Source: Planctomycetota bacterium (GTDB lineage: Bacteria > Planctomycetota > UBA1135 > GCA-002686595). From it: a stretch of 64,000 nucleotides of DNA. A program made the translations under genes and the position numbers. The notes below the pieces were generated by a model. The model saw only the letters and a program-made list of their open reading frames with translations, had not been told where the DNA came from and did not search any database. Shown here one piece after another: positions 53,983-62,831 of this stretch; the first letter of the stretch is position 1; the number at the start of each line of letters is the position of its first letter. The DNA lies in assembly GCA_023150475.1 (NCBI GenBank), contig JAKLKU010000005.1, forward strand, positions 1 through 64,000, written 5' to 3'.

Positions 53983-55206
53983 TCACGCCTTGCGACCGCG
54001 ACGGATCACGCGCCGGGGGCTCTTGGGCAGGCCCTTCGACTCGAATTCGCGCAACGATTCGTCGATCAGTTTCACGATCGCGTCGCCGAACGTCTCGATC
54101 TGCCAGGCTTGCACGCCATCGACTTCGACGAGCTCGTAACGAGTACGAGGCTTGAGCTGCGCGAGTCGCAACAGGCCATGGCGGTTCAGCACCAACGACG
54201 CGTCGAAGCCTTCGTGCTTCGCACGCTCGGTGCGCCAGAGTTTCAGCCGTTCGTGCAGCTCGAATTCGGTGTCCGAAAGGCCGCTCGTGCCGTCCTTCGA
54301 CGGCAGGTTCGGCGCGCGCTTCAGCGGACCGAGTTCCTTGGCGCGCGCGAGTGCCGAGAGGACCTGGTCGCCGAGTTTGCGCGCTTGGCGCGGCGAGAAG
54401 CCCGGCACCTGGGTGAGCTCGCGCATGCTCCGCGGCCGACGTCGCGCGATCTCGATCAGGACCTCGTTGTTCATGATCTTGAACGGCGGCAGGTCCGCGG
54501 CGTCGGCGGCGCGGTGGCGTAGCACGAAGAGCTCGCGCAACGCTTGTTGGCCCTCCGGATCGAGCGCCCGTGCGCCTTTCAGCCGCACGTACTCGTCGGG
54601 ATTGAACTCGTTCGGCGGCGGCACGAGCTGTTCGAGGCGCGCGCATTCGCCTTCGACGATCATCGCGCGCCGTTTTTCGGCGAGCTCGCGCTGCTGCTCG
54701 TGCATCAGCGGGATCAAGAAGTGCGTGTCGAGCCGCGCGTAGCGCAACTGTTCGTCGGTGAGCGGCCGCGCGGCCCAGTTCGACCGCTGCAACGACTTGT
54801 CGAGCTCGACGCCGAAACGGTTCTTGAGCACGGTCGCGAGCCCCGGGTTCGCCTCGCCGAGCGCCGCCGCGGCGACGCGCGTGTCGAACAGCGTCTTGAA
54901 CTCGAAGCGGAAGCCCCGCTTCAACATCAGGATGTCGTACTCGCCGTCGTGGAAGACCTTGAGCTTCTGCGGATCGGCGAAGAGGCGCCCGAGCGGTTCG
55001 AGGTCGACGTCCGCGAGCGGATCGATCAGGTAATCCGTGTCGCCGACGGTCATCTGCACGAGGCACACGCGCTCGTGGAAGTTGAAGAACGAGTTCGCTT
55101 CGGTGTCGACGGCGATCTCGCGCTCGCGATCGAGGGCGGAGACCAACCGCTCCATCCCGCGGCGCTCCTCGACCACGACCGGCGGCGGCAGTTCGGGCGG
55201 AGTCAT
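53983..55206 (-). CDS. rnd: Ribonuclease D
   Basis: A 407-residue 3'-5' exoribonuclease that trims tRNA and other stable RNA 3' ends. DEDDy residues: Asp and Glu in AVDTEANSFF (Exo I), Asp in FHDGEYDILML (Exo II), and Tyr and Asp in YARLDTHFL (Exo III). SNWAARPLTDEQL before Exo III is the RNase D signature. Two HRDC domains follow (about 215-290 and 310-385). I use the ATG at 55206; the frame is open further upstream into the tRNA region, which is not coding. Immediately downstream of tRNA-Asp on the same strand, a fitting position for a tRNA-processing enzyme, and upstream of the PqiA-like gene. Confidence 0.93.
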   Translation of the reverse strand: MTPPELPPPVVVEERRGMERLVSALDREREIAVDTEANSFFNFHERVCLVQMTVGDTDYLIDPLADVDLEPLGRLFADPQKLKVFHDGEYDILMLKRGFRFEFKTLFDTRVAAAALGEANPGLATVLKNRFGVELDKSLQRSNWAARPLTDEQLRYARLDTHFLIPLMHEQQRELAEKRRAMIVEGECARLEQLVPPPNEFNPDEYVRLKGARALDPEGQQALRELFVLRHRAADAADLPPFKIMNNEVLIEIARRRPRSMRELTQVPGFSPRQARKLGDQVLSALARAKELGPLKRAPNLPSKDGTSGLSDTEFELHERLKLWRTERAKHEGFDASLVLNRHGLLRLAQLKPRTRYELVEVDGVQAWQIETFGDAIVKLIDESLREFESKGLPKSPRRVIRRGRKA

Positions 55207-55314
55207 CGAGGTCGGCTGGACGCAGTGGCGGTTGGGACGTGCGGAGAGCGCCAGGGTATCGGCCGACAGCGCCCGGGCAAGGCGCCGGCCCGAGCTCCGT
55301 GACGCCCGGAAACG

Positions 55315-55345
55315 ACCACGGCCCCGCAGGTCTGCGGGGCCGTGG
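55315..55345 (-). terminator. Terminator hairpin downstream of tRNA-Asp
   Basis: CCACGG-G-CCCCGCA and TGCGGGG-CCGTGG form a 13-base-pair stem with one bulged G and a four-base loop, nine bases after the tRNA 3' end. On the minus strand it is followed by TCGTTTCC. Confidence 0.65.
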
Positions 55346-55353
55346 AATGCGGG

Positions 55354-55430
55354 TGGCGAGGATAACGGGACTCGAACCCGCAACCTCTGCCGTGACAGGG
55401 CAGCGCTCTAACCAATTGAGCTATATCCCC
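55354..55430 (-). tRNA. tRNA-Asp (anticodon GTC)
   Basis: A 77-base tRNA on the minus strand. The acceptor GGGGATA pairs with TATCCTC; D-arm GCTCAATTGGTTAGAGC; anticodon loop CTGTCAC gives GTC for Asp; T-arm GCGGGTTCGAGTCCCGT. Discriminator G73 is correct for tRNA-Asp and CCA is encoded. Promoter just upstream, terminator just downstream. Confidence 0.96.
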
Positions 55431-55445
55431 GCGGTTGGGGCGAGA

Positions 55446-55474
55446 ACTCTAGCGAGCGGATCCCGCCGCGCCAA
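55446..55474 (-). promoter_or_regulatory. Promoter of tRNA-Asp
   Basis: On the minus strand TTGGCG (55469-55474), 17 bases, TAGAGT (55446-55451), 16 bases upstream of the tRNA 5' end. Confidence 0.55.
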
Positions 55475-55596
55475 CTCCCTCGCGCCACGTTTTGGCTTGG
55501 GGTCCGCGCGTGGCGAACGAGCCCGCGCAAGCGCCGACGAGAGGCCGGGTTACCGCTGGATTGGGTCCGCTGTCGGAGCCCCGCGCCCGAGCTCCG

Positions 55597-55915
55597 CGGC
55601 GATACTGCCACCTCTCGTTGCGCAGGAAATCGCGCACGACGTGCAACCGAACGGGCTTGCGTCGGTCCATGCAGGAAGCCCCGGGTCCTCACCTCGTCGG
55701 GACGCCGCCGTCCGCCGCGCGTCGGACCCGATCGCGCGCACCGGCGCCGCGCTCGACGCGTCGGTCGTCTCGCTGCGGCGGCGCCGTTCGCCTCCCCAAG
55801 GACTTCCGCGCCGGTAGCTGGAGGAGTTGAACCGACGCCGCCACGCGCCACGCGTCCGCCGAACGCGCCGGAGAACGTCGCCCGCGCGGCTTTCGTGACC
55901 CAACGTTCGAGGCCA
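55597..55915 (-). repeat. Dispersed 320-base repeat, copy B
   Basis: Partner of 29131-29450, with the same orientation, nearly the same length and the same position just 3' of a minus-strand gene (14 bases clear of the coding region here). In the frame with third-position-biased differences this copy is open from a GTG codon and would encode GLPAWTDAS, GCTSCAISC and GSIAAELG. Confidence 0.6.
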
Positions 55916-55938
55916 CTTCCCTGATCGGGGGCTCGAGC

Positions 55939-57705
55939 TCAGTCCACGACCAGCGTCATCGGGAGACGGGCTCCCGCGACGAGTTCGCATTCGGCGCCGT
56001 CGCGCACTTCGATCGCACGCCGACCAGGCTTCCAGGCGTACTCCCCCGTCCCGAAGGCGTGAAGCGACCAGGTGCCGGGCGCGAGTCCGCGCACCACGGT
56101 CGGTCGTCCGGGCACGAGCAGCAGATCGAGGCTCTGGATCTCGCCGCGGGAGCCCGCGCCGGCGCTGCGTCGTGCCAGCACGGCGCGGAACCCGGACTCC
56201 TCGGACGTGACCAGGCAGTCCGTCGGATCGAGCGAGCGACCGGCACGGTCCACGAAGTCGAGTTCGACGAGCAGCGGGGGCCCATCGAGCGGCGCCAACT
56301 CGCCGACGTCGTTCGGACCTTCTGCGAGCGTCGTGTCGACGCTTGCGACGACGGTCGCGCCGCCCGCGTCGCGCCACTCGGCGCGCAACTGGGTCCGGCC
56401 CGGGCGCCAGCGCTCGACGCGGAACGCGCCGTCGGCCGCGACCGCGCTCGCGAGCCCCGAGCCCGCGACGAACGCGGAGCCCGGACTCGCCGCGTGAAGG
56501 ATCTCGAGCCGCGGCGGCTCGCTCCACGGCAGACCCGCGGCACGCACGCGTCCGACGACGCTCGCCGGTCGGCTCACGATCAACCGAACGGCGGTCGTCG
56601 GCCCAGCCGTCACCGTCAACGTCGGCGAGACGTCGAACGGTCGCGGCACGGTTCCCGGCCCGAGCTCTCGTTGCACGTCCGCGCCGATTCGGCGCGCGCC
56701 TTCGTCCGCGACGAGGTCGGCGAACACGTGGTCCGAAAGCACTCGCACGGCGTAGCCACCGGACGCCGGCAACAGGCTCCAAACGGCGCGTCCTTGCGCA
56801 TCGGACGTCAGCGTCCGCGGCACCCGTGATTCCGGATTCGCTTCGAGCACCACACGAGCGAACGACGAGGCGAGTTGCGCGCGCTCGAGCTCGTCGCCGA
56901 GGTCGAGCGCCTCGAGTGCGCTCGCTTCGCCCGCGAGCGCCCGCTCGAGCCGCGGCCGGAGCGGAGTCGCCGGCGCACCGACCACGGTCGAGCGCGCTGC
57001 GTCGGCGACGAATTCGCCGCCGAGCGCCGGCCCCATCTGCACCAGCGCGAGCTCCACGCCCGGCAGCGGCGCGCCGCTTCGATCGAGGCACGTGACCTCG
57101 AGCGCGCCACTCGGCGCGAGCCGCACGCTCGCGCTGCGACCGAATTCGCCGGAGACGACTTGGGCGAGTCCGACGCTCGGCGTGATCTCGACGAGATGCG
57201 CGCCGTGGTTCGGTAGATGGAACACTCCGGACGAGTCGGTCACCGCCTCGCCGTGTTTCGGCGAGACGCCGAATCGGACTTCCAACGCGTTCGGCCGGTC
57301 GGTGGCGACCCAACGCACGCGCGCGCCGATCTCCGGCGCACCGTTCGCGCCCAGTACGACGACGGGCTCGCCGGCGCGCGCCACCGACGCCGCGGCCGGC
57401 ATGGACTCGTCGAACGACGGCAAGGCGCGCGCTGCGGCCCACACGCCGGCGCCGAACGCGCCGAGCGCGAGCACGTGCACCAACTTGAGGTCGAGCCAAC
57501 GCGTGAACCACGGTCCGAGCGCACGTCCGGGTTCCGCGAGCGGCAACAGCGCGACGCCCCAGTTCGTGCGGTCGCCGAAGCGCTGGTCGAGTCCGACGCG
57601 CAGTCGTTCGAGCGCTCGTTGCAGGCGCGACTTCACGGTCGCGACCGGCACGCCGAGACGCTTCGCGATCTCGCGCGGCGGGAGAACATAGGGACTCGTA
57701 AGTTG
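55939..57705 (-). pseudogene. ECF sigma/CarboxypepD_reg membrane protein, 5'-truncated by element insertion
   Basis: The frame opens in the middle of a sigma region 4 helix-turn-helix: LPPREIAKRLGVPVATVKSRLQRALERLR in two overlapping pieces. All of region 2 and the first part of region 4 are missing. After it come a membrane helix (VHVLALGAFGAGVWAAARAL) and about 470 residues of CarboxypepD_reg-like beta-sandwiches (GAPLPGVELALVQMG, GVFHLPNHGAHLVEI). Long ECF factors with such membrane and extracytoplasmic tails occur in Planctomycetota and sense envelope signals. In frame, a TAA sits at 57706-57708, inside DNA that looks foreign. A GTG at 57651 could still start a truncated 570-residue product. 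The break is explained best by integration of the element to the right. Confidence 0.75.
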
Positions 57706-57720
57706 TTACTCCTCCACGGT
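57685..57720. mobile_element. Left junction of the integrated element
   Basis: Homology to ECF sigma region 4 stops at about 57685, within the codons for LPPRE, and the following sequence is unrelated. I take this as the left attachment site. No direct repeat can be identified, because the right end is outside the window. Confidence 0.5.
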
Positions 57721-58020
57721 CCGCGTCGCGGTGCCCATCGCGTCGGTAGGTGCGCGGTAGGAATCTGAGAGCGGTCGGGAGGAACGTCTCCGAGCCTACC
57801 TGTCGGGCTCACGCCGGGTACGCGCCGGAAATCCGAAAAACCCGCCTCGCCGCTCGGCCACGCTCGGCCGATACTTCGTCGGGTACCGAAACCCGCTGGG
57901 GTACCACAGCAACAGCCCTCCCCAGCTCAGCGACCCTACTGGGTTCGTCCGCTTCGGCGGGCGCGCCTACGGCTGGACACGGCGCTGATCCAACTCAACC
58001 CCTCTCCACGAGAGGCTTCA
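57721..58020. other. Element leader region
   Basis: About 300 bases between the junction and the first element gene. It contains CG-rich inverted sequence (GCTCGGCC twice near 57853-57870) but no recognisable gene; the only frames are Arg/Ser-rich. It probably carries the promoter of the early operon. Confidence 0.45.
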
Positions 58021-58227
58021 ATGGATCAGCAAGCCGTACTCGCCCCCGCACCGGGCGAGATCATGACGCGCGACGAGGCCGCCGCGCTTCTCCGAGTTCA
58101 CGCACACACCCTCGATCGCTGGCGCTACACGGACGAAGGTCCGCCGTGGCACCAACCGCGCGGCAAGCGCGCGCGCGTCGTCTACTTCCGCAGTGAGCTG
58201 CTCGCGTGGCTCCGGGGGGCAGCATGA
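58021..58227 (+). CDS. AlpA/excisionase-like HTH protein
   Basis: A 68-residue DNA-binding protein; the ATG at 58021 follows GAGAGG by eight bases. The MerR-like winged HTH (HTH_17 type) is clear: MTRDEAAALLRVHAHTLDRW, then GPPWHQPRGKRARVVYFRSELLAWL in two parts. Such proteins act as excisionases or as activators of integrase genes in prophages and satellites. Its stop overlaps the start of a second, related protein (ATGA). Confidence 0.8.
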   Translation: MDQQAVLAPAPGEIMTRDEAAALLRVHAHTLDRWRYTDEGPPWHQPRGKRARVVYFRSELLAWLRGAA

Positions 58228-58412
58228 AGCTCCTCGATATCAAGGCCGTCGCCGAACGGCTCTCGTGCTCGGTGCGCACCGTCGAGCGCCTCAAGAAGGA
58301 CGGGAAGCTCCCGCCGCATCGGCTCGTGCTCGGTTGCCATCGCTGGCCCGAGGAAGAGATCGAGGCGTACATCCGCGCGCTGCCGCGCTTCGATGCGGTG
58401 GAGGTGCGCTGA
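58224..58412 (+). CDS. Second AlpA-like HTH protein
   Basis: A 62-residue protein with the same fold as its upstream neighbour: LLDIKAVAERLSCSVRTVERL, then LPPHRLVLGCHRWPEEEIEAYI split over the wing. The two are divergent in sequence and are translated as a coupled pair, which is unusual since most elements carry one. Ends two bases before the ATG of the primase-helicase gene. Confidence 0.8.
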   Translation: MKLLDIKAVAERLSCSVRTVERLKKDGKLPPHRLVLGCHRWPEEEIEAYIRALPRFDAVEVR

Positions 58413-58413
58413 G

Positions 58414-60942
58414 ATGGGCACCGAGAAGTCCGACGAGTCGCCGACGCCCGACTACTCCCAGTCGGAAGCGTTCCTCCAGAAGTGGTGCAAGGGAGGCCCT
58501 TGGGTGCTCGTCGCCCTCGCGCCCGACAAGAAGGAGATCGAGGTCGCGACGTTCGGGCAACCGACGATCGCGGGGCTCAAACCTTGGCTGGAAGAGCAGG
58601 GCACGAAGCTCAAGCGCAACATCTACTTCACCGTGAATCCACTCGTTCGCGCGCTCAAGACGAAACCGAGCCGCGAACACATCGCGGCGCTCGCGTGGCT
58701 ACACGTGGACCTCGACCCGCGCGCCGGGGAGGATCACGTGACCGAGCGCGCACGCATCCTCGACAGGCTCCGCAACTTGCCCGAGGGGATCCCGCCGCCG
58801 ACGTGCATCATCGACTCAGGTGGTGGCTACCAGGCGTTCTGGCGATTGCGCGACCCGCGCTTGCTGACAGGCTCCGCCGACGACTACGAGGACGCGAAGC
58901 TCTACAACAAGCAGCTCGAACTGCTCCTCGGCGGCGACTCGTGCCACAACATCGACCGCATCATGCGCCTTCCGGGCACCGTGAACTGGCCCAAGGCGAG
59001 CAAGCGCAAGAACGGTCGCGTCCCCGCGCTCGCGAAGCTCGTCGAGTTCAACGACTCGCAACATGACCTCGCGGGCTTCGAGAAGGCTCCGGCGGTCGCC
59101 GTGCCGAGCGTCGGCGCGTCGTCGTCGGTCACGATCGACACCGCCAACGTCAAGCGCTTCGAGTCCGTGGACGACATCCCGGAGCTGCGCGACGAGATCG
59201 ACGGCCGCAACGCGAAGTGTCGCGTCTGCATCGTGCTCGGCCACGATCCCGACGACCCGAAGAAGTCGCGCTCGGAGCCGCTCCTCTTCGTGTGCTGCCA
59301 GATGGTGCGCGCTGGCTGCTCGGACGATGCGATCTACAGTGTCATCACGGATCCGAGCTTCGGCATCTCGGTGTCCGTGCTCGACAAGGGCGCGGGCATT
59401 CAGAGCTACGCCGAGCGGCAGATCAGGAAAGCGCGCGCCCTGGCCGGAGAACTCGTCCTCGATCCGAGCGACCCGATGCCGTCGGCCGAGTCGTTCGTGT
59501 CCGTCGAGGCTCCCGAGCTGATCCTCTACAACAGCGATTGGCTGGACTACGACGGTGCGGCCTACCGCGATGTCGAGGGCGGCATCATCGAATCGCGGCT
59601 CTACCGCTTCCTCCAGCGTGCGAAGCGGCGCGAGCTGCGCGACAAGAAGTGGGAGACCGTCCCCTTCAAGCCCAACAGCGCGAGGGTGTCCGACGTGCTG
59701 CGCGCGCTCGAAGCGGTCACGATCCGACCGCGCGACAAGTTCGAGCCGCCGTGTTGGATCGCGGAGCCCGGACCGCCGCCGCGCGAGATCATCTCGTGCG
59801 CGAACGGCTTGCTCCACTTGCCGACGGGCTCGCTCCTCGCGGCCACGCCGACCTTCTTCACGCGGAACGCGCTGGAGATCGCGTACGACCCGAGCGCGCC
59901 GACGCCGAGCGCCTGGCTCGCGTTCCTCGCGCAGCTCTGGCCGAACGACCGCGAGAGCATCCGCGTGCTCCAAGAGGTGTTCGGCTACTTGCTCGTCCCG
60001 GACACGTCTCAGCAAAAGGTGTTCTTCCTCAAGGGACCGCCGCGCTCGGGCAAGGGCACCATCGCGCGGATTCTGCGGATGCTCGTCGGAGCGTTGAACG
60101 TCTCCGCTCCGTCGCTGCCGAGCTTGGGCACGCGGTTCGGACTCGAACCCCTCGTAGGCAAGTCGCTCGCGATCGTCTCAGACGCGCGCGACAGCGGCCG
60201 GATGGAAGTGCAGGCCGCCATCGCGGAGAACCTTCTGCGGATCAGCGGCGAGGACCTGGTTTCGATCGAGCGGAAGTTCAAGGCAGCGCTGGAGACGCGC
60301 CTCGCTACGCGCTTCCTCATCATGAGCAACCTCCGGCCGAAGCTGCCGGATGCGAGCGGCGCGCTCGCCAACCGCTTCGTCCCGCTCGTCATGACGGAGA
60401 GCTTCCTCGGGCGCGAGGACCCCGCGCTGACCGACAAGCTGCTCGCCGAGCTGCCGGGCATCCTGAACTGGGCGATCGACGGATGGCGACGGCTCAACGC
60501 GCGCGGGTACTTCGTCCCGTCGTCCTCCGGCCGCGCGCTGCTCGTCGAGATGATCGAGGACGGCGCTCCGGTGATGAGCTTCGTTCGCGAGGAGTGCGAG
60601 CTGGAGCCGCTTGCCCAGGTCGAGACCGCGACGCTGTACGAGGCGTACATGGCGTGGCGACTGATCCAGGGCATGTCGCACGTGGACTCCCGCGTGTTCG
60701 GGAAGGACTTGCAGGCTGCCTTCCCCAAGGTCGCCAGCTCACGGCCGAACGTCGGCGGGCAGCGCGTCTACGTCTACACGGGCATCCGGCTCGGGCGCTC
60801 CGACGTGGACCGCGCGCAGACGCTCCTCGACGCCTGGGCGAAGCTGCCGGGGACGGCGTTCGCCGCGCAGCACGAGGCCGCGTTCGATCGCCTGTGGGGG
60901 TCGGAGTCCTTCTACAGCGGCGGCGCGTGGACCCGTCCGTAG
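58414..60942 (+). CDS. P4-type primase-helicase (replication protein)
   Basis: An 842-residue replication protein; ATG at 58414 with GGAGG eleven bases upstream. The N-terminal primase-polymerase-like domain (RepB/PrimPol type) has LHVDLDPR near residue 97-103 and SGGGYQAFWRL near 137. After a linker, the C-terminal half is a D5_N/superfamily 3 helicase: Walker A GPPRSGKGT near residue 541, Walker B-like LAIVSDAR, sensor FLIMSNLRP, and Arg-finger region ALANRFVPL. It should prime and unwind at the element's own origin. Directly downstream lies a region of inverted iteron-like clusters. Confidence 0.88.
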   Translation: MGTEKSDESPTPDYSQSEAFLQKWCKGGPWVLVALAPDKKEIEVATFGQPTIAGLKPWLEEQGTKLKRNIYFTVNPLVRALKTKPSREHIAALAWLHVDLDPRAGEDHVTERARILDRLRNLPEGIPPPTCIIDSGGGYQAFWRLRDPRLLTGSADDYEDAKLYNKQLELLLGGDSCHNIDRIMRLPGTVNWPKASKRKNGRVPALAKLVEFNDSQHDLAGFEKAPAVAVPSVGASSSVTIDTANVKRFESVDDIPELRDEIDGRNAKCRVCIVLGHDPDDPKKSRSEPLLFVCCQMVRAGCSDDAIYSVITDPSFGISVSVLDKGAGIQSYAERQIRKARALAGELVLDPSDPMPSAESFVSVEAPELILYNSDWLDYDGAAYRDVEGGIIESRLYRFLQRAKRRELRDKKWETVPFKPNSARVSDVLRALEAVTIRPRDKFEPPCWIAEPGPPPREIISCANGLLHLPTGSLLAATPTFFTRNALEIAYDPSAPTPSAWLAFLAQLWPNDRESIRVLQEVFGYLLVPDTSQQKVFFLKGPPRSGKGTIARILRMLVGALNVSAPSLPSLGTRFGLEPLVGKSLAIVSDARDSGRMEVQAAIAENLLRISGEDLVSIERKFKAALETRLATRFLIMSNLRPKLPDASGALANRFVPLVMTESFLGREDPALTDKLLAELPGILNWAIDGWRRLNARGYFVPSSSGRALLVEMIEDGAPVMSFVREECELEPLAQVETATLYEAYMAWRLIQGMSHVDSRVFGKDLQAAFPKVASSRPNVGGQRVYVYTGIRLGRSDVDRAQTLLDAWAKLPGTAFAAQHEAAFDRLWGSESFYSGGAWTRP

Positions 60943-61377
60943 CCGGTCCGATGGCGGTCCGGTCTCGGTCTGGTCGCGCGCTCTCGTGAACCCCAGCGCG
61001 CGGGGTCGCGGAGTGGGCTCGGTCCGGTCGGTCCCATCGGTCTGGTCACTTCCACGCGCACTCCCTTCCGAACTATCTCCCTCTCCTCTCTCGCCCCTCT
61101 CTACCCCTGACTTTTTTCTACTGAGTTGGAAAGAGACCGGACCGAACAGACCGAGCGGACCGATCCATGTTCTCGGTGTCGAGAGTGGTGATTCTGCGAC
61201 GTGGCTTCATGGGACCGAGATGGGACCGAACCAGACCGAGATCGGACCGCGCCGCTCGCGCCTCCTTGGGCAGGGGAGGAACGCCGCCCGTCCCGGTCCG
61301 TCCGATCTGCCCCAGAAAACGAGGGGCTGTGAAATCGCTATTGCCTCGTGTCCAGCGCTCGACCTATTCGGAAGGCG
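60943..61377. promoter_or_regulatory. Iteron-like region, candidate replication origin
   Basis: No gene. Four clusters of the motif GGTC[C/T]GGTC/CGGTC lie at 60943-60975 and 61019-61047 (direct) and at 61133-61163 and 61211-61250 (inverted). Between the two orientations is a pyrimidine-rich, locally AT-rich tract at about 61071-61122 with TTTTTT. Symmetric inverted iterons around an easily melted tract next to a P4-type primase-helicase gene fit an origin. Confidence 0.55.
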
Positions 61378-61932
61378 ATGGCTCGACGATCCGAACGAAC
61401 GCCGCTGACTGCAAAGCGCAAGGCTCACTTCCTGAGCGAGCTTGCAAAGCACGGCGTGTTCGTCCGCGCCGCGCGCGTCGCGTCGCCTGGGTCGCTGACC
61501 GGCGCGGTCGCGACGTTCCGCGAGGAAGCGCGCCGCAACCCGGAGTTCGCGGCGCAGATCGCGGAGGCGATCGAGGCGGCCGACGGTGAGCTGCTTGTCG
61601 AGCTGCATCGCCGCGCTGTCGAAGGCGTGCCCACCGACATTCGCGGTCCGAACGGTCAGATTGTTGGCCAGTTCATGCGCGTTTCGGATCGTCTCTTGGT
61701 TGAGAAGCTGCGCAGCCGGTTCCCGCGCGAGTTCGCGACGCACACCGTTACCGAACTCACCGCCAAGGTGAAGAACGAGCCCCTGCACCTCGACACGCTC
61801 TCGCCCGAGAACCAGGACAAGCTCGCCGAAGTGCTGAGGTCAGAACTCGCGCGCCGCGCGCTGCCCGCTCCGAACGGGTCCGACATCACGCCTGCGACCG
61901 ATCGCCTACCGATCGAGGAGCGCGAGCGTTGA
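61378..61932 (+). CDS. Small-terminase-like HTH protein
   Basis: A 184-residue protein; ATG at 61378 with GGAAGG just upstream. The N-terminal helix-turn-helix region HFLSELAKHGVFVRAARVAS followed by NPEFAAQIAEAIEAADGELL follows the pattern FLEALAETGNVTAAARAAG...PEFAAAWEEA of phage small terminase subunits and related HTH proteins. The middle (LLVELHRRAVEGV) is helical and may oligomerise. The usual companion, a large terminase, is not in view. Starts a module separate from the replication genes. Confidence 0.6.
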   Translation: MARRSERTPLTAKRKAHFLSELAKHGVFVRAARVASPGSLTGAVATFREEARRNPEFAAQIAEAIEAADGELLVELHRRAVEGVPTDIRGPNGQIVGQFMRVSDRLLVEKLRSRFPREFATHTVTELTAKVKNEPLHLDTLSPENQDKLAEVLRSELARRALPAPNGSDITPATDRLPIEERER

Positions 61933-62249
61933 TGAACACCACGCGCGACAACTCGCCGCTGGAATCACAAGCACACGGCGACCTTCCGAGAAGGACGGTC
62001 GTCCAGAACAAGAACACGCCTTGCCACCCGGGGGAGTTCCTTCGTCGGGCTTCCTCCCTCGAAGCAGAGCGTCGTGAACCGAACCGGGTCATGGTTCGGC
62101 TTCCTTGGAGCCCGTCGTCGCCACGAACGGCGGCGGGCTCCCCTTCGCACACCTCCTTCGCGTTGCAGCCGCGCGGGCTCGTCGTCTCTGCATGGGCGAC
62201 GAGCCCGCATTCCCTCTCCCTCCAAGCCTGACGAACGGAGCCCGACACC
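61933..62249. other. Intergenic region with three successive hairpins
   Basis: A frame from the TGATG at 61932 to 62231 exists but is crossed by strong inverted repeats, so I do not call it a gene. Hairpins: CCGAACC/GGTTCGG near 62086-62104, an imperfect GAGCCCG...CGGGCTC at 62108-62142, and the perfect one at 62173-62208. Confidence 0.5.
62173..62208 (+). terminator. Perfect 12-base-pair hairpin in the element
   Basis: GCGGGCTCGTCG (62173-62184) pairs with CGACGAGCCCGC (62197-62208) around a 12-base loop and is followed by ATTCCCTCTCCCTCC. Candidate terminator between the terminase-like gene and the next operon. Confidence 0.5.
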
Positions 62250-62831
62250 ATGACGAACACCCTGAAAGCACAGACCCGCGCGGCCGAGATCCGCGACGAA
62301 CTCGCCCGAGCCGAACGCGACGCCGCCGAAGCGCGCGACCGCCTGGGCATCGCCATCGCCGACGCCGACGAGCGCGCCGCGAAGTCCGCCCGTGAGGATG
62401 TCGCGCGCGCCGAACGCCTCGCCGACGAGCTGCGCGCCGCGCTCCCGATCGCGGAGTCTCGTGCGCGCCAAGCCGCCGACGCCGAACGCGAAGCACAACG
62501 CCGCGCCGCCGAGCGCGAGGCCAACAAGAACCGCAAGGCACGGATCGCCGCCGCGCGCAAGGTCGATGCCGCGCTCGCCGCGCTGGGCAAGGCGTACACC
62601 GAGTACCTGCGCACCGCGCCGGGTGGAACCAGCGCCGATGCGAACCGTCTCGCGCGCCGGTCGCGCCACGCCATCGCCGCCGCCACGTTCACCGCCGCGC
62701 CGGAGTTCGCCGATGCGATGGAGCCGCACCGCCGCCCGCCGCGCCAGCACTGGCAATCCCTCGCGCGCTCCGTCGAGGGCTCCGTGGGCGAGTTCGCCGT
62801 CGAAGCCGACCCCGAGACCGAGAGCGCGTGA
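62250..62831 (+). CDS. Coiled-coil protein, possible scaffold
   Basis: A 193-residue protein; ATG at 62250 with GGAG eleven bases upstream. Residues 5-115 are an uninterrupted Ala/Glu/Arg/Asp-rich helix with heptad character (RAAEIRDELARAERDAAEAR, ERLADELRAAL), predicted as a coiled coil. The C-terminal 80 residues are less regular. Phage scaffolding or tail-assembly proteins and plasmid-partition partners share this look; no family is recognised. Its stop overlaps the next start (GTGA). Confidence 0.65.
   Translation: MTNTLKAQTRAAEIRDELARAERDAAEARDRLGIAIADADERAAKSAREDVARAERLADELRAALPIAESRARQAADAEREAQRRAAEREANKNRKARIAAARKVDAALAALGKAYTEYLRTAPGGTSADANRLARRSRHAIAAATFTAAPEFADAMEPHRRPPRQHWQSLARSVEGSVGEFAVEADPETESA

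Larger units (their letters stand above)
55431..55938. other. Intergenic region containing dispersed repeat copy B
   Basis: A 508-base gap between tRNA-Asp and the truncated sigma/CarboxypepD_reg gene. It holds the tRNA promoter and repeat copy B (55597-55915). No other gene is convincing. Confidence 0.55.

Noticed and set aside
57651-57705. Treating the truncated sigma gene as a complete 570-residue gene starting at GTG 57651
   Set aside because: The in-frame sequence upstream still matches sigma region 4 (LPPREIAKRL), so the true gene extended further and has lost its 5' part.
61932-62231. A 99-codon frame coupled by TGATG to the small-terminase-like gene
   Set aside because: It is crossed by three hairpins, including a perfect 12-base-pair stem, has no family resemblance, and its composition is Ser/Pro/Arg-rich.
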